Source: Paenibacillus sp. N3.4
GTDB taxonomy: Bacteria; Bacillota; Bacilli; Paenibacillales; NBRC-103111
Assembly (NCBI RefSeq): GCF_008017805.1
Contig: NZ_VRTT01000062.1
Coordinates: 1 to 43,710 of the forward strand
Reading direction: 5' to 3'
Length of the DNA: 43,710 nt
Made by a program: the position numbers and the translations under genes. This document shows, in pieces, positions 1-8,376 of this stretch. The notes under the pieces are model-generated. The model saw only the letters and a list, made by a program, of their open reading frames with translations, was not told where the DNA came from and did not search any database. The first letter of the stretch is position 1; every line of letters begins with the position of its first letter.

Positions 1-356
1 ATTCGCCGTACTCCCACCACCTATGTTACCTAGAGAAGGAGCCCGAACTCCCCAGAAAATTAGGTCATTCGAGACTCAAAAACCACGAAAATGATGAAAG
101 AGGTGAGTGGGCACTCATTTTATCCACGTTGAATCGACAGCCACCTACGGTTCGTTAGCATAGACTACACAAGGATGGAGTTGCTTCACTGTTCGAATGG
201 CTCTTGTTGTGGATACTTAAGTAAGCAGTTGCTTATTGTTTGTTGATGCGTGGGGAGGGAAGGTTATGCAGAAAAGTAGCATGATCAATGGTCTTGTCTC
301 AAGGGGGAAGGCGAGGCGGGAATAAGATCTCCTAACTTGCTTACTTATCCTTTAGA

Positions 357-410
357 ACAAAATGGTAGAGAACCTCGCTTTAGGCAGCTTTAGGCTAGGT
401 TTATCTTTTG
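357..410 (+). repeat. Dispersed intergenic repeat, copy 1
   Basis: Positions 357-375 (acaaaatggtagagaacct) are identical to 8457-8475. After one mismatch, the next nine bases (gctttaggc) also match. The copies then diverge by a small indel but keep an AGGCTAG core and a T-rich tail. Both copies lie in long spacers that also share CTAACGAAC/GTTCGTTAG words. It may be a mobile or terminator-like intergenic element; its function is unknown. Confidence 0.6.
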
Positions 411-471
411 CATGCTGAATGAATGATATACTTAAATAATAAACTCCAATTCCGAGTGATTTCATAGAAAA

Positions 472-559
472 AGTAAGAAATTATGGGAATAGGTAAAAAA
501 GCCCTTGCTTTTTCGATGTTGGAGTGATAAATTTTTCATTACGAAAGTAATTTCTTACT
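472..559. repeat. Nested inverted repeats upstream of riboswitch
   Basis: AGTAAGAAATTA (472-483) and TAATTTCTTACT (548-559) form a perfect 12-bp inverted repeat. Inside lies a hairpin AAAAAGC-CCTT-GCTTTTT (496-513). A competing hairpin ATTAC-GAAA-GTAAT overlaps the right arm. It may be a terminator for something upstream, or part of the operon's control region. Function is inferred only. Confidence 0.4.
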
Positions 560-596
560 CATCTAAAAGTAGTTGATTACTTTCTGTGTATGCAAA

Positions 597-770
597 ACCT
601 TCGGGGCGTGGTGAAATTCCACACCGGCGGTAATTCAATGGACTGTTCGTATCTCAGACATTGATAAGTCCGCGACCCGTTTTGAAGCTAGCGGTACCTG
701 ACACACAGCTTCGCTACGGCTGATCCGGTGCAATTCCGGAACCGACAGTATAGTCTGGATGGGAGAAGGA
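597..770 (+). promoter_or_regulatory. FMN riboswitch (RFN element)
   Basis: All conserved RFN blocks can be read: the P1 pair CCTTC (598-602) with GAAGG (765-769), the early GGGGCGTGGTGAAATTCCAC segment followed by ACCGGCGGTA, the GTCCGCGACCCG block near 669, and GATCCGGTGCAATTCCGGA with ACCGACAGTATAGTC near 722-755. The element senses flavin mononucleotide and represses riboflavin genes in Firmicutes. It sits directly upstream of ribD, ribE, ribBA and ribH. A terminator at 936-967 is the likely expression platform, although it is unusually far (165 nt) from the aptamer. Confidence 0.97.
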
Positions 771-935
771 AAACGCGAATGATTGATTCGCTATGCATGC
801 TTGTTCATTTTTTCACATAAACATAAATTCGGCAGGTCTGTGTATTTTTGCAGCTATGTCGGTCTTGTTTGATTTGATCAAAAATGTGGCTAGCATGCAT
901 GGAGGAAGCTTTTTCGTGTTATCTAAACAATCTCT

Positions 936-967
936 GGCCCCTATCCGATACAAGGAGGGGCCTTTTT
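936..967 (+). terminator. Intrinsic terminator in the riboflavin leader
   Basis: GGCCCCT (936-942) pairs with AGGGGCC (956-962), followed by five T residues and then GCATT. It lies between the FMN aptamer and ribD, so it is the likely switch point where FMN-bound transcripts stop. I did not identify a clear antiterminator; an ATGCATGC/GCATGCAT pair (about 793 and 893) is one candidate long-range pairing. Confidence 0.8.
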
Positions 968-1009
968 GCATTCAAATTCTCGATAAAGTGGGATAGGCGG
1001 TGAACCTGT

Positions 1010-2118
1010 ATGCAGTTGCTTAATGACGAAGCCTACATGAGGCTGGCTCTGCAAATGGCTGAAAGTGCTCGGGGTCAGACGGGAATTAATCCTGTCGTAG
1101 GATGTGTTCTCGTGAAAGAAGGGCGTATCGTAGGCATGGGCGCCCATCTCCAGCGCGGACATGGACACGCGGAGGTTCTTGCTCTGCAGATGGCTGGCGA
1201 TGATGCGAAGGGAAGCACAGCTTACGTCACTTTGGAGCCTTGCAGTCACTTCGGCAAGACACCGCCGTGCAGCGACCGTCTGATTGAAGCAGGCGTTGTC
1301 CGTGCCGTTATTGCCGGAACCGATCCGAATCCGCTTGTTGCTGGCACCGGTGTCAGCAAGCTTCGCGCTCACGGCATCGACGTAACGGTCGGGTTGCTGG
1401 CGGAAGAGGCCACGCTAATGAACGAGGCCTTTAATAAATTCATTGTCACACGGATGCCATTCGTGACATTGAAGACTGCGAACACGCTCGATGGGCGCAT
1501 CGCCTCTAGGACGGGCGACAGCCGATGGATTACATCGCCAGCGTCGCGAGCCTTCGTTCATACCCTGCGGCATCGGCATCAGGGCATTATGGTCGGCGTG
1601 GACACCGTCATCGCCGACGACCCGCTGCTGAGCGCGCGCGGCGACGTACCGGCTGTGCAGCCGGTACGTATCGTCGCAGACTCGCGCTTGCGAGTCCCGC
1701 TAGGCGCCCGCGTGCTGCAGGAGCAGGATCGTCAGCCGACGATCCTGCTCGCGAGCGCACAGCGCCCGCAGAGCGGCGTGCCGCGCTGGAAGCGCGCGGC
1801 ATCACGATCCTCACCTGCGGCGACGGCCCGCAGGTAGATCTGACACTCGCCATGCAGCAGCTTGGCGAGCGCGAGATCGGCTCCATCCTCCTCGAGGGTG
1901 GAGGAAGACTCAGCGGCGCTATGCTGGAGCAGCGCCTGCTGGACAAATTGGTGCTGATGATCGCGCCGAAAATTATCGGCGGCGGCAGTGCAGCACCTGT
2001 CAATTTCAACTTCGAAGGCTTCGCGAAGATGAATGACGCCATTATGCTCGACCGACTCAATGTCGAGCGATTCGGTCCGGATATTTGCTTAACCGGGTAT
2101 CCGATGTATCAGAACTAA
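1010..2118 (+). pseudogene. ribD: RibD bifunctional deaminase/reductase, frameshifted
   Basis: Encodes the second and third steps of riboflavin synthesis: deamination of the GTP-derived pyrimidine and NADPH reduction of its ribosyl side chain. The first frame (1010-1837) starts at ATG. It has the deaminase zinc site HAE (residues 53-55) and the PCSHFGKTPPC block (77-87), then the reductase start LKTANTLDGRIA. The frame is lost near 1781, where GTGCCGCGCTGG would read on into ALEARGITIL in the other frame if one C were added (CCC for CC). The second frame continues to 2118 with the ILLEGGGRLSGAML and APKIIGGG motifs. Restoring one base gives about 369 residues, a normal RibD length. It is first in the riboflavin operon. 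Either a base-call error or a true mutation fits; I favour error because the rest of the operon is intact. The stretch around the break is markedly GC-rich. Confidence 0.9.
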
Positions 2119-2134
2119 CGAATGGAGGGCTGTC

Positions 2135-2806
2135 ATGTTTACCGGCATAATTGAAGAAATCGGCCACATGCGCCGCATTCATAGTCAAGGACAAGCCATG
2201 GTTTTAACCATTGGCGCCAAAAAAGTACTAGAAGACGTTCATCTTGGCGATAGTATTTCCGTGAATGGCGTTTGTTTAACCGTTATCGCATTTGATACGG
2301 ATTCATTTTCCGTTGATGTCATGCCGGAAACGTACCGAAAGACGAATCTTCGCAAGCTGCAAAGCGGTACACGTGTCAATTTGGAACGGGCCATGGCGGC
2401 CAACGGTCGTTTCGGCGGTCATATCGTGCAAGGGCACGTGGATGCAACGGCGACTATCCTCTCCCGCGTACCTGAAGAAAATGCGGTTGTTTACCGGTTC
2501 GAGCCGGAGAATAAACAAATTTTCAAATATATCATTGCAGGTGGATCCATTACCATTGACGGTATTAGTCTTACGGTTGTGGATGTAAATCATCATGAAG
2601 CAGCCGTTTCGATTATTCCTCACACCCTTGCTCAAACGGTTCTCTACGATAAGAAAGCCGGGGATACGGTCAACATTGAGTGTGATGTACTCGGCAAATA
2701 TATGGAACGCTTGCTAACGTTCGGATCATCGGAACCTGCAGGCGGAAGCGCGAAGAAACAGAGCAAACTTACAGAGAGCTTTCTAGCGGATAACGGGTTT
2801 ATGTAA
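2135..2806 (+). CDS. ribE: Riboflavin synthase alpha subunit
   Basis: Catalyses the dismutation of two 6,7-dimethyl-8-ribityllumazine molecules to riboflavin. The 223-residue protein begins with the hallmark MFTGIIEEIG and has two lumazine-binding beta-barrel repeats, roughly residues 1-97 and 98-200. GHVD lies at the start of the second half and GGSITIDGISLTVVDV later in it. The size is usual for the family; the last 20 or so residues are a variable tail. An ATGGAGGGCTGTC leader gives a good ribosome binding site. The gene starts 16 bp after ribD and is co-transcribed with it under the FMN riboswitch. Confidence 0.97.
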   Translation: MFTGIIEEIGHMRRIHSQGQAMVLTIGAKKVLEDVHLGDSISVNGVCLTVIAFDTDSFSVDVMPETYRKTNLRKLQSGTRVNLERAMAANGRFGGHIVQGHVDATATILSRVPEENAVVYRFEPENKQIFKYIIAGGSITIDGISLTVVDVNHHEAAVSIIPHTLAQTVLYDKKAGDTVNIECDVLGKYMERLLTFGSSEPAGGSAKKQSKLTESFLADNGFM

Positions 2807-2846
2807 CCAAACATCATCAACTTAGAAGTTGGTAGGAGGGGTGAAT

Positions 2847-4073
2847 ATGGGAGAAATAAAGTTCAACACCATTGAAGAAGCGCTTGAGGATTTGAAACTA
2901 GGCAAAGTTATTATTGTTGTCGACGATGAAGATCGCGAGAATGAAGGGGACTTTATTGCGCTAGCAGATAAAACGACGCCTGAAGTGATCAATTTCATGA
3001 TTAAAGTTGGGCGTGGACTGGTTTGTGTTCCGATTACGGAAGAACGCGCACAAGAACTTGATCTGCCTCCGATGGTCGCGCGTAACACAGATTACCATGG
3101 TACCGCCTTTACTGTTTCCGTTGATCATAGCGACACAAGCACGGGAATTTCCGCGCACGAACGTTCCAGAACGGTTTTGGGTTTGATTGATCCGAAAACA
3201 AAACCGCAGGATTTCCGCAGACCGGGTCATATTTTCCCGTTGATCGCAAAAAAAGGTGGCGTGCTCCGCAGAGCGGGACATACGGAAGCGGCAGTTGATT
3301 TAGCCACGATGTGCGGTTCCTATCCTGCAGCATCCATTTGCGAAGTGATTAAGGAAGACGGTACAATGGCTCGTGTACCTGATTTGATGGAAATTGCTAA
3401 GGAGCATCAGCTTTCCATCATCACGATCAAAGAATTGATTCATTATCGTAATCAACAAGAGAAATTAGTTGTGCGAGAAGTAGAAATCAATCTACCTACG
3501 GACTTCGGTACATTCAAAGCAATTGCCTACACGAATCAATTAGATAACAAAGAACATGTCGCGCTCGTAAAAGGGACGCTCGACCCATCGAAACCCACAT
3601 TGGTACGCGTTCATTCCGAATGTTTGACGGGCGATGTGTTTCATTCTCACCGCTGTGATTGCGGTCCGCAACTGGATGCCGCATTAAAACAGATTGATGA
3701 AGAGGGCAATGGTGTATTATTATATATGCGACAGGAAGGTCGCGGCATTGGTCTTATAAATAAATTGAAGGCCTATGCGCTGCAAGAGCAGGGATTCGAC
3801 ACGGTGGAAGCGAATATTAAGCTTGGATTTGCTCCGGATCTTCGGGATTACGGGATTGGCGCACAAATTTTGAAAGATTTGGGCATTAGCCAGCTTCGTC
3901 TTTTAACGAACAATCCACGCAAAATTAAAGGTTTGGAAGGCTACGGCCTTGAGGTTGTGGAACGAGTTCCGATTCAAATGGAAAGTAAGGAAGATAATCT
4001 TTCTTATCTGCAAACGAAAAAACAAAAGCTGGGTCATATGTTGATTTTCCATGATTCCGGCAGCGGCATATAA
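2847..4073 (+). CDS. ribBA: Bifunctional DHBP synthase / GTP cyclohydrolase II
   Basis: The N-terminal half (about 1-200) makes 3,4-dihydroxy-2-butanone 4-phosphate from ribulose 5-phosphate; VVDDEDRENEGDFI is its metal/substrate motif. The C-terminal half (about 205-400) opens the GTP ring; SECLTGDVFHSHRCDCG carries the zinc cysteines and RQEGRGIGL the active-site arginines. I start at ATG 2847 because AGGAGG lies at 2834-2839 with ideal spacing. A longer frame from TTG 2829 would begin before the binding site. The product is 408 residues, normal for a Firmicute RibBA. It supplies both entry branches of the riboflavin pathway. Confidence 0.97.
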   Translation: MGEIKFNTIEEALEDLKLGKVIIVVDDEDRENEGDFIALADKTTPEVINFMIKVGRGLVCVPITEERAQELDLPPMVARNTDYHGTAFTVSVDHSDTSTGISAHERSRTVLGLIDPKTKPQDFRRPGHIFPLIAKKGGVLRRAGHTEAAVDLATMCGSYPAASICEVIKEDGTMARVPDLMEIAKEHQLSIITIKELIHYRNQQEKLVVREVEINLPTDFGTFKAIAYTNQLDNKEHVALVKGTLDPSKPTLVRVHSECLTGDVFHSHRCDCGPQLDAALKQIDEEGNGVLLYMRQEGRGIGLINKLKAYALQEQGFDTVEANIKLGFAPDLRDYGIGAQILKDLGISQLRLLTNNPRKIKGLEGYGLEVVERVPIQMESKEDNLSYLQTKKQKLGHMLIFHDSGSGI

Positions 4074-4127
4074 GATTCAAGCTATCCAATAAATAAACAA
4101 GCGGTATACAGAAAGGGAGAATCCATC

Positions 4128-4598
4128 ATGGCAACTATTTTTGAAGGACATTTAATATCACAAAACCTTAAATATGGTATCGTTGTTGGTCGTTTCAATG
4201 AATTTATTACATCCAAATTGTTGGGTGGGGCACAGGATGCTTTGAAACGTCACGGCGTCGAAGAAAACGAAATCGATATTGCCTGGGTACCTGGCGCATT
4301 CGAGCTTCCGTTAATCGCTCAAAAAATGGCGGAGAGCGGCAAGTACGATGCTGTAATCACGTTAGGTGCAGTAATACGTGGATCAACGCCTCACTTTGAC
4401 TATGTGTGCAGTGAAGTAGCCAAAGGGGTGTCCGCTATTAATCTTAAAACGGGCGTACCTACGATCTTCGGCGTGCTGACAACGGATTCCATTGAGCAGG
4501 CTGTTGAACGTGCAGGAACCAAAGCCGGAAATAAAGGCTGGGAAGCAGCAGTTACCGCGATCGAAATGGCGAATTTGACGAAACAATTCACTTCTTAA
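4128..4598 (+). CDS. ribH: 6,7-dimethyl-8-ribityllumazine synthase
   Basis: Condenses the RibD-derived pyrimidine with dihydroxybutanone phosphate to give the lumazine substrate of riboflavin synthase. The 156-residue protein shows the phosphate/substrate segments GRFNEFIT (21-28) and VPGAFELP (54-61). GAVIRGSTPHFDYVC contains the catalytic His89. Length is typical for the subunit of the icosahedral enzyme. A strong GAAAGGGAG site precedes ATG 4128. Its stop codon overlaps by one base the ATG of the next gene, a membrane protease-like gene, so the two may be translationally coupled. Confidence 0.97.
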   Translation: MATIFEGHLISQNLKYGIVVGRFNEFITSKLLGGAQDALKRHGVEENEIDIAWVPGAFELPLIAQKMAESGKYDAVITLGAVIRGSTPHFDYVCSEVAKGVSAINLKTGVPTIFGVLTTDSIEQAVERAGTKAGNKGWEAAVTAIEMANLTKQFTS

Positions 4599-5239
4599 TG
4601 CTTTCGTATTATCATCTGGAAACTTTGCTTCCCAGACTGTTCGCTTTCTTAATCGCTATGACGCTGCATGACGCAGCGCATGCGGGAGTAGCTTGGCTGC
4701 TGGGAGATCGAACAGCGAAGCAGAGCAAACGGTTATCGCTTAACCCCTTGGCCCATTTAGACGCCTTGGGGTTGGCTATGATCGTATTCGGGCCTTATGG
4801 CTGGTCCAAGAAGATGCCGATAGAGATAACGCAATTTCGAAAGAGACCCAAGCTCTCGCATACATTGGTCTATGCAGCGGGTCCTTTTACAAATTTATTA
4901 CTCGTATTGTTCTTCTGGTGGCTTTATTTCTTTCTTCCGGCTTGGTTTGGAGGAGGGACGGAGTCGATTACCGTTGAAGAATGGCGAGTCTATTTGCAGT
5001 ACTGCGTGATCGTTAATTTAATGATTTGTTTTATTCATATGATTCCTTTGTATCCTCTAGACGGTTGGTATATATTGAAAGGACTTGTTCCTTCTCATAG
5101 CCAACGGTGGTTGGGTAAGAATGAACGCTATGCACTTATTCTTGTTATTGTTTTGCTTATTACACCGGTAGGACAATGGGCGCTTGCGCATATATATCCG
5201 TTCGCCGCGCAGTTGATCATGAATTTATTTTCACTATGA
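4598..5239 (+). CDS. Site-2 protease family (M50-like) membrane protein
   Basis: A 213-residue integral membrane protein with the overall plan of small bacterial M50 metalloproteases. Hydrophobic segments lie near residues 8-24, 55-66, 90-115, 135-152 and 178-205. The zinc motif near residue 24 reads HDAAH instead of HExxH, so the usual catalytic glutamate is aspartate. The NPLAHLDALG block (49-58) and the second motif N140 with LDG (154-156) are conserved. No ribosome binding site precedes ATG 4598, which overlaps the ribH stop, so coupling to ribH translation is likely. The role is unknown; it may be a weak or inactive protease. Linkage to riboflavin genes may be only positional, because scpA follows 15 bp later. 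Confidence 0.8.
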   Translation: MLSYYHLETLLPRLFAFLIAMTLHDAAHAGVAWLLGDRTAKQSKRLSLNPLAHLDALGLAMIVFGPYGWSKKMPIEITQFRKRPKLSHTLVYAAGPFTNLLLVLFFWWLYFFLPAWFGGGTESITVEEWRVYLQYCVIVNLMICFIHMIPLYPLDGWYILKGLVPSHSQRWLGKNERYALILVIVLLITPVGQWALAHIYPFAAQLIMNLFSL

Positions 5240-5254
5240 CAAGGGGGAACACGC

Positions 5255-6046
5255 ATGAAAGTCACATATAAGCTAGAAGTATTTGAAGGCCCCCTTGATC
5301 TATTATTGCATTTAATCGACAAAAATGAACTCGACATTTATAATATTCCGATTAAGGACATTACGGATCAATACTTAGGCTATGTACAAGCTATGCAGGA
5401 ATTAGAACTGGATATTACCAGCGAATTTCTAGTCATGGCTGCTACACTGCTCTCGATCAAGAGCAAAATGCTATTACCTAAGCCTCCTGTAATTGAATTT
5501 GACGAATATTTTGAAGATATGGACGATGATTTAGACCCTCGTGCGGAGCTGGTTGCAAAGTTGATTGAATACCGCAAGTACAAGTCGATAGCGGATATGC
5601 TGAGAGATAAAGAAGTAGAGCGCAGTCTGGTATACACGAGAGAACCAGAGGACCTGACCCCTTTCCTGCCTGTTGTGCAAGAGAATCCAGTAGAAGGACT
5701 TGATATCGCTGACTTGTTGTTTGCTTTTCAACGGACATTGCGTAAATTGGCTAATCGGAATGTGATTGCCCGAATCCGTAGAGATGAAATTTCGGTTAAA
5801 GACCGCATTCGCGAGGTATTGGATTTACTCAAATTTAAAGGCGGCAAGCTGCTTTTCTCGAAATTGTTTGATTATGAAATGACACGTGAAGAGATTGTTG
5901 TCACCTTCTTGGCTATTCTTGAATTAATGAAAATGAAGAAAGTGGTTTGTTACCAATATCAGTTATTTGAAGATATCGTGATTCAAGCGAAAGAGGAGGT
6001 ATCCGACATTGACACTCAGTTTTCCACAGATGAAATCAATTATTGA
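5255..6046 (+). CDS. scpA: Segregation and condensation protein A (kleisin)
   Basis: The kleisin subunit that bridges the Smc heads and binds ScpB in the chromosome-organising condensin. The 263-residue protein starts with YKLEVFEGPLDLLLHLI, the N-terminal Smc-binding helix region. SEFLVMAATLLSIKSKMLLP follows. The C-terminal winged-helix part is around 185-250 (VVTFLAILELMKMKKV). GGGGGAACACGC before ATG 5255 is a good binding site. The 3' end overlaps scpB by 38 bp, the normal coupled arrangement for these partners. Confidence 0.96.
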   Translation: MKVTYKLEVFEGPLDLLLHLIDKNELDIYNIPIKDITDQYLGYVQAMQELELDITSEFLVMAATLLSIKSKMLLPKPPVIEFDEYFEDMDDDLDPRAELVAKLIEYRKYKSIADMLRDKEVERSLVYTREPEDLTPFLPVVQENPVEGLDIADLLFAFQRTLRKLANRNVIARIRRDEISVKDRIREVLDLLKFKGGKLLFSKLFDYEMTREEIVVTFLAILELMKMKKVVCYQYQLFEDIVIQAKEEVSDIDTQFSTDEINY

Positions 6047-6638
6047 AGGATTGCTTTTTGCTTCCGGCGACGAAGGCTTAGATGCCAAGCAACTAGCAGA
6101 GGTTTTGGAGCTGGATTTGCATTTAGTCAAAGATCTGCTTAAAGATATGAAGACAGAATTCAAGCGCAAGGGACGTGGGATCCAAATCCAAGAAGTAGCT
6201 GGGGCCTACCAGCTAACGACATTGGCTGAGCATGCGCCTTACTTTGAGAAATTAGCGTATTCCCCATCTCGCTCATCTCTCTCTCAAGCCGCACTTGAGA
6301 CGTTATCCATAGTAGCCTATAAGCAGCCGATTACTAGAGTCGAAATTGAAGAAATTCGCGGTGTAAAATGCGATCGTGCCTTGGCAACACTCACAGGAAA
6401 AGATCTAATTACGGAAGTAGGCCGTGCTGATGCCGTAGGGAGACCTATTTTGTACGGAACATCCAAACAATTTCTCGAATATTTTGGCCTTAGTTCGATT
6501 CAAGAACTTCCGGACTCCACAAGCTTCCAAGGGAGCTTTGATTTGGAGCAAGAGACACGAATGCTGTTCGACCGTCTTGGCGGTGATCAGAAACAGATTA
6601 CGCTGGAAGATCTAAATAAAGGAACCGATTCTGAGTAA
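6009..6638 (+). CDS. scpB: Segregation and condensation protein B
   Basis: A dimeric winged-helix partner of ScpA and Smc in chromosome condensation and segregation. The 209-residue protein shows the family's SIIEGLLFASGDEGL start, ALETLSIVAYKQPITRVEIEEIRG (about 96-119) and GRADAVGRPILYGTS. The start is TTG 6009: GAGGAGGT at 5993-6000 is spaced correctly for it. The later ATG at 6030 has no such site. It overlaps the scpA end by 38 bp. Confidence 0.95.
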   Translation: MTLSFPQMKSIIEGLLFASGDEGLDAKQLAEVLELDLHLVKDLLKDMKTEFKRKGRGIQIQEVAGAYQLTTLAEHAPYFEKLAYSPSRSSLSQAALETLSIVAYKQPITRVEIEEIRGVKCDRALATLTGKDLITEVGRADAVGRPILYGTSKQFLEYFGLSSIQELPDSTSFQGSFDLEQETRMLFDRLGGDQKQITLEDLNKGTDSE

Positions 6639-6754
6639 TTGTTCGACGTTTTTGCTATGCATTTCATTTCCTTTTCAAGGTCATACTAACTCCATTGGCG
6701 AGAAGACTCATTCTTGCAGATGGTGTTTTTTTGTTAAGGGGGGATTAACGCATT

Positions 6755-7453
6755 GTGTGGATAGGAATCATATTACTCGTTTTTATATGTGGGTTGTTCA
6801 TTATTATGGGCAGCTATATCCGTGGCGAATTTTATTTTTCGAGGGTGAAGGATAATGACATGTTTGCTATTGAACTACGTGCATTGTTTGGACTTATCCG
6901 CTACCGATACGTGATACCCATCATACAATTCAAAGGATTTGCTGCGGGAATAATGATTAAATCCGAAACCGTGAACAAAGATAATATCAAGCTCAGGGAC
7001 GTGAGAAAGGATCATATTACGAAAGAGAAAGTCATTGCCTATTTTAAACAGCTGAAAATCATGATGGCTCATACCGTTGATTTATATGCTTGGATGAAAC
7101 AGACTTTAGCTAAAGTTCAATGTACGGAATTAAAATGGATCACACGGGTAGGTTTGGGTGATGCGCCTGAAACTGCGATTACGACCGGAGCGATTTGGGG
7201 AATTAAATCATCTCTGCTTGGTTTTGCGATCCCGTTCGTTAAGCTTCAGGCAAAGCCACAAGTGGATGTCATTCCACAGTATAATGAGAAACAATTTTCC
7301 ACTGAGTTTCGAATGGCAGGCAGAATTAAGGTTTGGTTTGTTATTTTCGCCGGGTTTCGGTTGTTAATGCGGGCTGCAAAGATAAAAGGCGGTATTCGTA
7401 CGTGGATTCAAATTGCCATGAAGTTGCTGTCTAGGTCCAAAACGGCTTCTTAA
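6755..7453 (+). CDS. ytfI: DUF2953 membrane protein (YtfI-like)
   Basis: A 232-residue protein with one N-terminal membrane helix (about residues 3-20) followed by a basic soluble region. It has the feature ELKWITRVGLGDAPETAITTG, then a second hydrophobic patch near GIKSSLLGFA. This pattern and its place directly before ytfJ match the DUF2953/YtfI family of spore formers, whose function is not established. The start is GTG 6755 after a run of AAGGGGGG (6736-6742), a slightly long spacing. It lies 116 bp after scpB; I see no terminator between, so co-transcription is possible. Confidence 0.85.
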   Translation: MWIGIILLVFICGLFIIMGSYIRGEFYFSRVKDNDMFAIELRALFGLIRYRYVIPIIQFKGFAAGIMIKSETVNKDNIKLRDVRKDHITKEKVIAYFKQLKIMMAHTVDLYAWMKQTLAKVQCTELKWITRVGLGDAPETAITTGAIWGIKSSLLGFAIPFVKLQAKPQVDVIPQYNEKQFSTEFRMAGRIKVWFVIFAGFRLLMRAAKIKGGIRTWIQIAMKLLSRSKTAS

Positions 7454-7569
7454 TGTGTACATAACGGTATTCGAGGTAGGGCATTCTACAAGAGAACCAT
7501 TAATGCTCTTTGGCGCTTGTGCTTCCGATGCCAGCTTTTCTGGCGAAAAACTCTTAGGAGGAATAGAAC

Positions 7570-8067
7570 ATGTCTGAACATCCGATTCAAGGTCTCATGA
7601 AAGTCGCCATGGAAAATATTAAAGAAATGGTCGACGTGAATACCATTGTCGGTGACCCGGTAGAAACGCCGGACGGCAGTGTCATTATGCCTATTTCTAA
7701 AGTTGGTTTCGGTTTTGCCGCTGGCGGCAGCGAGTTTGTTTCAGACTCGGAAATTGAAATCGAAGGTGGATCAGGTAGTAAAAGTGAAGCGCTCAGTGCC
7801 AAAGTTTCTCTTCCTTTTGGTGGAGGCAGCGGCGGCGGGGTATCCATTACCCCAATTGCTTTCTTGGTTGTCGGGAAAAATGGCGTTAAGGTCGTTCCGC
7901 TGGATAACCAAACGCATATTCTGGAACGTCTAATCGATTCTGCGCCACAAGTCGTGGACCGTATCCAAAGTATGATCAAGGGACTATCAGCGAAGCCGCA
8001 AGCCAGTAATGCTGGCTCCGGCGCTGGCAATGTGACGAATATCGAAAATCAAAATTTCATCGTTTAG
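7570..8067 (+). CDS. ytfJ: GerW family sporulation protein YtfJ
   Basis: A 165-residue protein with the YtfJ/GerW signature: PIQGLMKVAMENIKEMVDVN, then GDPVETPDGSVIMPISKVGFGFAAGGSEF. A glycine-rich segment GGGSGGGVSITPIAFLVV follows. Family members affect spore germination in Bacillus. AGGAGG at 7557-7562 precedes ATG 7570. It forms a pair with the upstream YtfI-like gene and is closed by a clear terminator at 8088-8116. Confidence 0.93.
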   Translation: MSEHPIQGLMKVAMENIKEMVDVNTIVGDPVETPDGSVIMPISKVGFGFAAGGSEFVSDSEIEIEGGSGSKSEALSAKVSLPFGGGSGGGVSITPIAFLVVGKNGVKVVPLDNQTHILERLIDSAPQVVDRIQSMIKGLSAKPQASNAGSGAGNVTNIENQNFIV

Positions 8068-8087
8068 CTGCTAGTAGGCCTATTGTG

Positions 8088-8116
8088 AAGCTGTCCTTTG
8101 TGGACAGCTTTTTTCT
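8088..8116 (+). terminator. Terminator after ytfJ
   Basis: AAGCTGTCC (8088-8096) pairs with GGACAGCTT (8102-8110) across a short TTTGT loop, followed by TTTTC. It ends the scpAB-ytfIJ run. Confidence 0.9.
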
Positions 8117-8376
8117 TTAGTAGAAGAAAGTAGCGTGTTATCCAATTCCGAAAGGTCGTTTGGCATTGGGGATCGGATATAACATGTTGTAAGCCTCTAC
8201 TTTTTTTGACGGGGACGCCTAACGAACTCAGTAAGCCTTATTTGATCAAATGACAAAAAGTTATCGTTCTAACGAACTCCAGACGCATTATTGCAAGTAA
8301 AAGCTCATCCATTCAATAAAAATCGACCCCATAACACCGTTTCAGTTCGTTAGAAGAATGGACAGGCTCATTTCTC

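Larger units (their letters stand above)
1..596. other. Non-coding left edge with repeats and hairpins
   Basis: I see no gene here; all frames are broken by stops and no good ribosome binding site precedes a long frame. The stretch holds the word GTTCGTTAG (150-158), which recurs in the spacer at 8117-8516. It also holds an imperfect inverted pair, GGATA..AGTAAGCA at 211-228 against TTGCTTACTTATCC at 337-350. A dispersed repeat copy lies at 357-410 and a structured AT-rich block at 472-559 just before the FMN riboswitch. I could not assign a convincing promoter for the riboflavin operon in this interval. Confidence 0.6.

Noticed and set aside
793..996. 67-codon open frame in the riboflavin leader
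   Set aside because: It runs through the terminator hairpin, has no ribosome binding site, and its composition is that of leader RNA.
2829..2846. Upstream TTG start for ribBA
   Set aside because: The strong AGGAGG site lies inside this stretch and is spaced for ATG 2847.
8219..8279. CRISPR-like array from the 50-bp-spaced repeats
   Set aside because: Only two direct copies of 11 bp, an inverted third, no further units and no cas genes.
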